NCBI GenBank assembly: GCA_036399015.1
Contig: DASWNW010000134.1
Span: 14,636 to 78,635 of the forward strand
Length of the DNA: 64,000 bases
Reading direction: 5' to 3'
Source: QHVT01 sp036399015
GTDB lineage: Bacteria > Acidobacteriota > Thermoanaerobaculia > Gp7-AA8
Shown here piece by piece: positions 61,576-64,000 of this stretch; the first letter of the stretch is position 1, and each line of letters opens with the position of its first letter. The notes under the pieces are model-generated. The model was not told the origin of the DNA, did not search any database, and saw nothing but the letters and a program-made list of their open reading frames with translations. The position numbers and the translations under genes are program-made.

Positions 61576-61890
61576 GCGTTCGTCAGCCGCTCTCCAAAGA
61601 AGAAATCGACAAAAACCTTTCCCTAATACCCCCTCGCCGATGCCGAGCATCCGCCTACAAATGAACGACTTACGCCGTCGAAACCGTAAGGTCGAGTCTA
61701 CTGCTGGACTTTACGCTCGACGCAGCGTGGGTGTCGTAAATCCTTTCGACGCCGGCATCTATCGCAGCTCGTGTCTGGTGCGCCGCCGAGGTCTTGCAAA
61801 AACGGAAAAGCGTGCCGTCACAATGTATGCAGCACGCATCTCGAAGCACCCCCTCAATGGTCCTTCATCCGCCCGTTGTACCCCTCCACA
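61576..61890. promoter_or_regulatory. Gene-free region with clustered TCGA-flanked repeats
   Basis: Between 61670 and 61751 are four similar short sites: TTACGCCGTCGA, CGTAAGGTCGAG, TTTACGCTCGACG and GTCGTAAATCCTTTCGACG, in both orientations. They lie 140-220 bp before the HTH regulator gene and may be its operators. An Arg-rich open frame crosses the region but is not convincing. Confidence 0.4.
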
Positions 61891-62613
61891 ATGAACGCCC
61901 CACTGCTAGTGCGGGAAGTGGAGCGCATCGCCCGCGAGCGGGGCTGGTCCCGCCGCCGACTCGCCCGTGAACTCGGCATTGATGCGACGACGCTCTCCCA
62001 CCTTCGATCCGGGCGAGACCCGATCTCGCAACCGATCCTCGTGCAGATCGGAATGGCGTTTGGCGGGAGCCCGACGGTGCAGAGCCTCATCCTGCACTAC
62101 CTTCTCATCGAAGCGCCGCCGCGCCTCGTCAAACGGCGGAAAGGAGCGACAACGGCGGCGTTCGCAGGGGTGCCGTACAAGGTGCGCTGGCGCATCCGCC
62201 GCTGGCTCGCGCAGCTCGACGGCACCGACAAGCCGCAGCGCGGCCTCTTCCTCACCGGCGCGGACGCGGGACTTCTGAGCGCCGCCGCGCGCTTCGCCGT
62301 CCACGAAGCCGACCAGCAGGGGCGGGCGCACGTCCTCATCAGCGCGAGCGACCGCATCTCCACTACGCACGCGAAGGCGGCAACGGAGGCGGGCGTGCTC
62401 GTCCTTGAGCGGGTCGAGTTTGCGTCGGAAAGCGTGGCGCGGCTCATCCACGGGCGGAGTGATGCCCTCCGGCCGATGATCGCCACGAGCTGCCGCACCT
62501 GCGAGGCGCTTCCCGATCCGCACCTTGTTCGTGTCTTCCGTGCATGGACGGAGACGATCACCGTCTCGCCGCCGCGCATCCCTCCCGCCCCTCGCCATGC
62601 CGAACGATCCTGA
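61891..62613 (+). CDS. XRE-type HTH regulator with unknown C-terminal domain
   Basis: 240 residues from MNAPLLVREVERIARERGW. The helix-turn-helix is at ~20-41 (SRRRLARELGIDATTLSHLR). The ~140-residue C-terminal domain has an alternating alpha/beta pattern (RGLFLTGADAGLLSAAARFA, HVLISASDRISTTHAKAATE) that I do not recognise. It probably controls the transfer genes following it, with an overlap of 17 bp into the next gene. Confidence 0.72.
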   Translation: MNAPLLVREVERIARERGWSRRRLARELGIDATTLSHLRSGRDPISQPILVQIGMAFGGSPTVQSLILHYLLIEAPPRLVKRRKGATTAAFAGVPYKVRWRIRRWLAQLDGTDKPQRGLFLTGADAGLLSAAARFAVHEADQQGRAHVLISASDRISTTHAKAATEAGVLVLERVEFASESVARLIHGRSDALRPMIATSCRTCEALPDPHLVRVFRAWTETITVSPPRIPPAPRHAERS

Positions 62614-63322
62614 CGCAACACGGATCTACTTCCTGGCCCCGCGCGCGCCCGCGCCGGAAGGCATCGTCACGGTGGCCGTGGACTTCGCGCATCTCTTTTC
62701 CCTCATCCCGCGTGTCGGCAGAAACGCGACGATGCTCTACGTGACGCTTCGGGCGCTGCGGCAGACGGCGGGCATGGGTTCGTTCAAAGTCGATGATCTG
62801 GTGTGGCTGCTGCGCGCGCGGCCGTGGCGGATTTGGTGGTGGATGCACAAGCTCTCGAAGCAGAGGCTCCTCGTCTACCGCCTCGCCAACGGCTTCTTCA
62901 GCGATGTCATGCTCTTCCAAGTCGCAGCGCGCCCGACGATGGCGCGCGAGCACGACGTTCCCGCGCACTGGTTTGAACACGTCCTGCCGCTCCACTCGCG
63001 CACTCGCTTCCTCGTGTATCTGTACGTCCGCAGTCACGAGTGGGGTGGGGATGTTGCGAGCGTCAGCGAACAGCGGATGATTCGTGACTTGCGCCTCCAC
63101 GCGCTCCGCCTCCACTGGCACCTCTGGCGGCTCCACCGCGCGGGCCTCGTGGTCCGCAGCCGCGGCGAGCATGTCGTCCGAGATCCCGAGCCCGCGTCGA
63201 TCATCGAGCACGGCGAGGTTCGGCTCCGCGAGCTGAACGTCCTCGGCTGGCCGATGTTCCGCCTGGCCCTCGCCGCGCTCCTCGCGGCGGCGTGCCTCCT
63301 CACGCTGTACCTCCTCCACTGA
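62597..63322 (+). CDS. Unknown tail-anchored protein with winged-helix-like region
   Basis: 241 residues from MPNDPDATRIYFLAPRAPAP. The middle reads like two helix-turn-helix units (RNATMLYVTLRALRQTAG, FKVDDLVWLLRARPWRIWWW; VSEQRMIRDLRLHALRLHW). A single C-terminal helix (PMFRLALAALLAAACLLTLY) should anchor it in the membrane. Sitting between the regulator and the coupling-type ATPase, it may recruit DNA to the transfer machinery; this is inference. Confidence 0.62.
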   Translation: MPNDPDATRIYFLAPRAPAPEGIVTVAVDFAHLFSLIPRVGRNATMLYVTLRALRQTAGMGSFKVDDLVWLLRARPWRIWWWMHKLSKQRLLVYRLANGFFSDVMLFQVAARPTMAREHDVPAHWFEHVLPLHSRTRFLVYLYVRSHEWGGDVASVSEQRMIRDLRLHALRLHWHLWRLHRAGLVVRSRGEHVVRDPEPASIIEHGEVRLRELNVLGWPMFRLALAALLAAACLLTLYLLH

Positions 63323-63323
63323 T

Positions 63324-64000
63324 ATGACCCGCACGATTCGCCTCCGCTTCGACACGGACGCGACCCGTCGCATGCAGGAGGTCCAGCAGTTCTACCTCGA
63401 CAACGACGGTTTCGTCGCTGAGCACCGGAGGCGCGCCGGCCACGGCTTCCCTATCGGCACATACCAGCTTCCGTCGCGCGGGAAGCTCGACGCGCAGCTC
63501 CTCGCTTCCGATCTCGACCGACACGCCCTCGTCCTCGGTTCCACCGGCACGGGCAAGTCCTCGATGCTGGAACTCCTCGCCCGCATGTCCTTCGCGGCGG
63601 GACGCGGCTGCGCGCTGATCGACCCGCACGGCGATCTCTTTCAGCGCGTGACCGCGTGGGCGCTCCACGCAGGGATTCCCGACCTCACCATCCTCGACTT
63701 CACCCGGCCCGAGTTGCTGCCGGGGTGGAACCCACTCAAGCCCCTGCCCGGCGTCGATCCCGGCCGCCAGGTCGATCTCCTCATAGGGATCTTCAAGCGT
63801 CTCTATGGGAATGAAGAAGCGCGAAGCTGGAACTTTGGCGTGAAGGTGGAGGAGATCCTGCGGTACAGCTTTCGAGCGTGCATCGAAAGCGACGTGCCAG
63901 CAACCATCGAGACGCTGCGATCCTTTCTCCTCACCCCGGCGCTCCGCAGCCGACTCCTCGCGACAGTATCGGCCGACGTACGGTTCTATTTTCACGAGCG
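63324..64000 (+). CDS. VirD4/TraG-like (FtsK/HerA superfamily) transfer ATPase, cut by window edge
   Basis: The frame starts 1 bp after the preceding stop and runs 225 codons off the edge. Walker A is GSTGTGKS within HALVLGSTGTGKSSMLELLA; then CALIDPHGDLFQR, the conserved DPHGD motif of conjugative coupling ATPases. No N-terminal membrane helices are seen, as in soluble TraG/MobB-like forms. It would pump DNA during conjugative transfer. The rest (Walker B) lies beyond the window. Confidence 0.85.
   Translation, partial: MTRTIRLRFDTDATRRMQEVQQFYLDNDGFVAEHRRRAGHGFPIGTYQLPSRGKLDAQLLASDLDRHALVLGSTGTGKSSMLELLARMSFAAGRGCALIDPHGDLFQRVTAWALHAGIPDLTILDFTRPELLPGWNPLKPLPGVDPGRQVDLLIGIFKRLYGNEEARSWNFGVKVEEILRYSFRACIESDVPATIETLRSFLLTPALRSRLLATVSADVRFYFHE

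Larger units (their letters stand above)
44133..64000. mobile_element. Integrative (conjugative or mobilizable) element, right end beyond the window
   Basis: It starts at the tRNA-Pro fragment and contains a tyrosine recombinase, a large serine recombinase, a ParB-family protein, a type IIL restriction-modification enzyme, a replication-relaxation-like protein, an HTH regulator and a VirD4/TraG-like ATPase, among many small unknown genes. Base composition is more varied and on average lower in G+C than the left 44 kb. Since the tRNA fragment faces left, the intact tRNA-Pro should flank the right end past 64,000. Confidence 0.82.

Overview
This is a high-GC window (roughly two thirds G+C in its left part). 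It reads as the chromosome of an uncultured-type Acidobacteriota, most likely of the Thermoanaerobaculia kind. I infer this from a PknB-type kinase fused to a TolB-like propeller, a MglA GTPase with a long tail, tandem imidazolonepropionase-like amidohydrolases, a KGG-repeat stress protein, a DUF4097 protein and an IPTL-type C-terminal anchor. No marker gene allows a firm assignment.

Positions 1-44,130 are chromosomal. In order they hold: a sensor kinase; an aspartic-protease lipoprotein; glmU-yvcK (cell-wall precursor synthesis and its regulation); an amide-bond-forming cluster (glutamine-amidotransferase-like protein, GCS2-type carboxylate-amine ligase, ATP-grasp ligase and a divergent esterase); a split phosphoenolpyruvate-synthase / rifampin-phosphotransferase-like enzyme whose ATP-binding half is fused to an MFS transporter; a BtpA-like protein; an ABC transporter; superoxide dismutase; and an EgtB-like sulfoxide synthase. 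These are followed by a metallophosphoesterase/nucleotidyltransferase operon; a Ser-Gly-Lys-rich protein with the same small domain at both ends; a YdiJ-like FAD/Fe-S dehydrogenase; a Rieske oxidoreductase; two tRNA-Ser genes; mglA; three overlapping amidohydrolases; a cobalamin riboswitch with its TonB receptor; an erythromycin-esterase-like protein; trmFO; and cytidine deaminase. Palindromic interspersed repeats lie between several genes, and one copy lies in frame inside the EgtB-like gene.

Positions 44,133 to the right edge are an integrated mobile element. Its left end is a 44-nt copy of the 3' half of a tRNA-Pro(GGG) gene on the minus strand. The rest of a tRNA cannot be found beside it, so the intact gene should lie beyond 64,000. 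The element carries small unknown genes; a PKD-domain membrane protein; a minimal tyrosine recombinase bounded by perfect 16-bp inverted repeats; an overlapping operon with a metallopeptidase-like pair (one intact HEAGH, one degenerate) and a duplicated Cys/His mini-protein; a ParB-family protein; an MmeI-type (type IIL) restriction-modification enzyme; a large serine recombinase; a replication-relaxation-type protein; an HTH regulator; a tail-anchored protein; and the start of a VirD4/TraG-like ATPase. The last group suggests an integrative and conjugative or mobilizable element.

The best candidates for something not yet described are the PEP-synthase-like/MFS fusion with its split partner, the amidoligase-esterase cluster, the metallopeptidase-like pair in the element, and the double-domain Ser/Gly/Lys protein. 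These rest on reading motifs by eye. No homology search or structure prediction was run.
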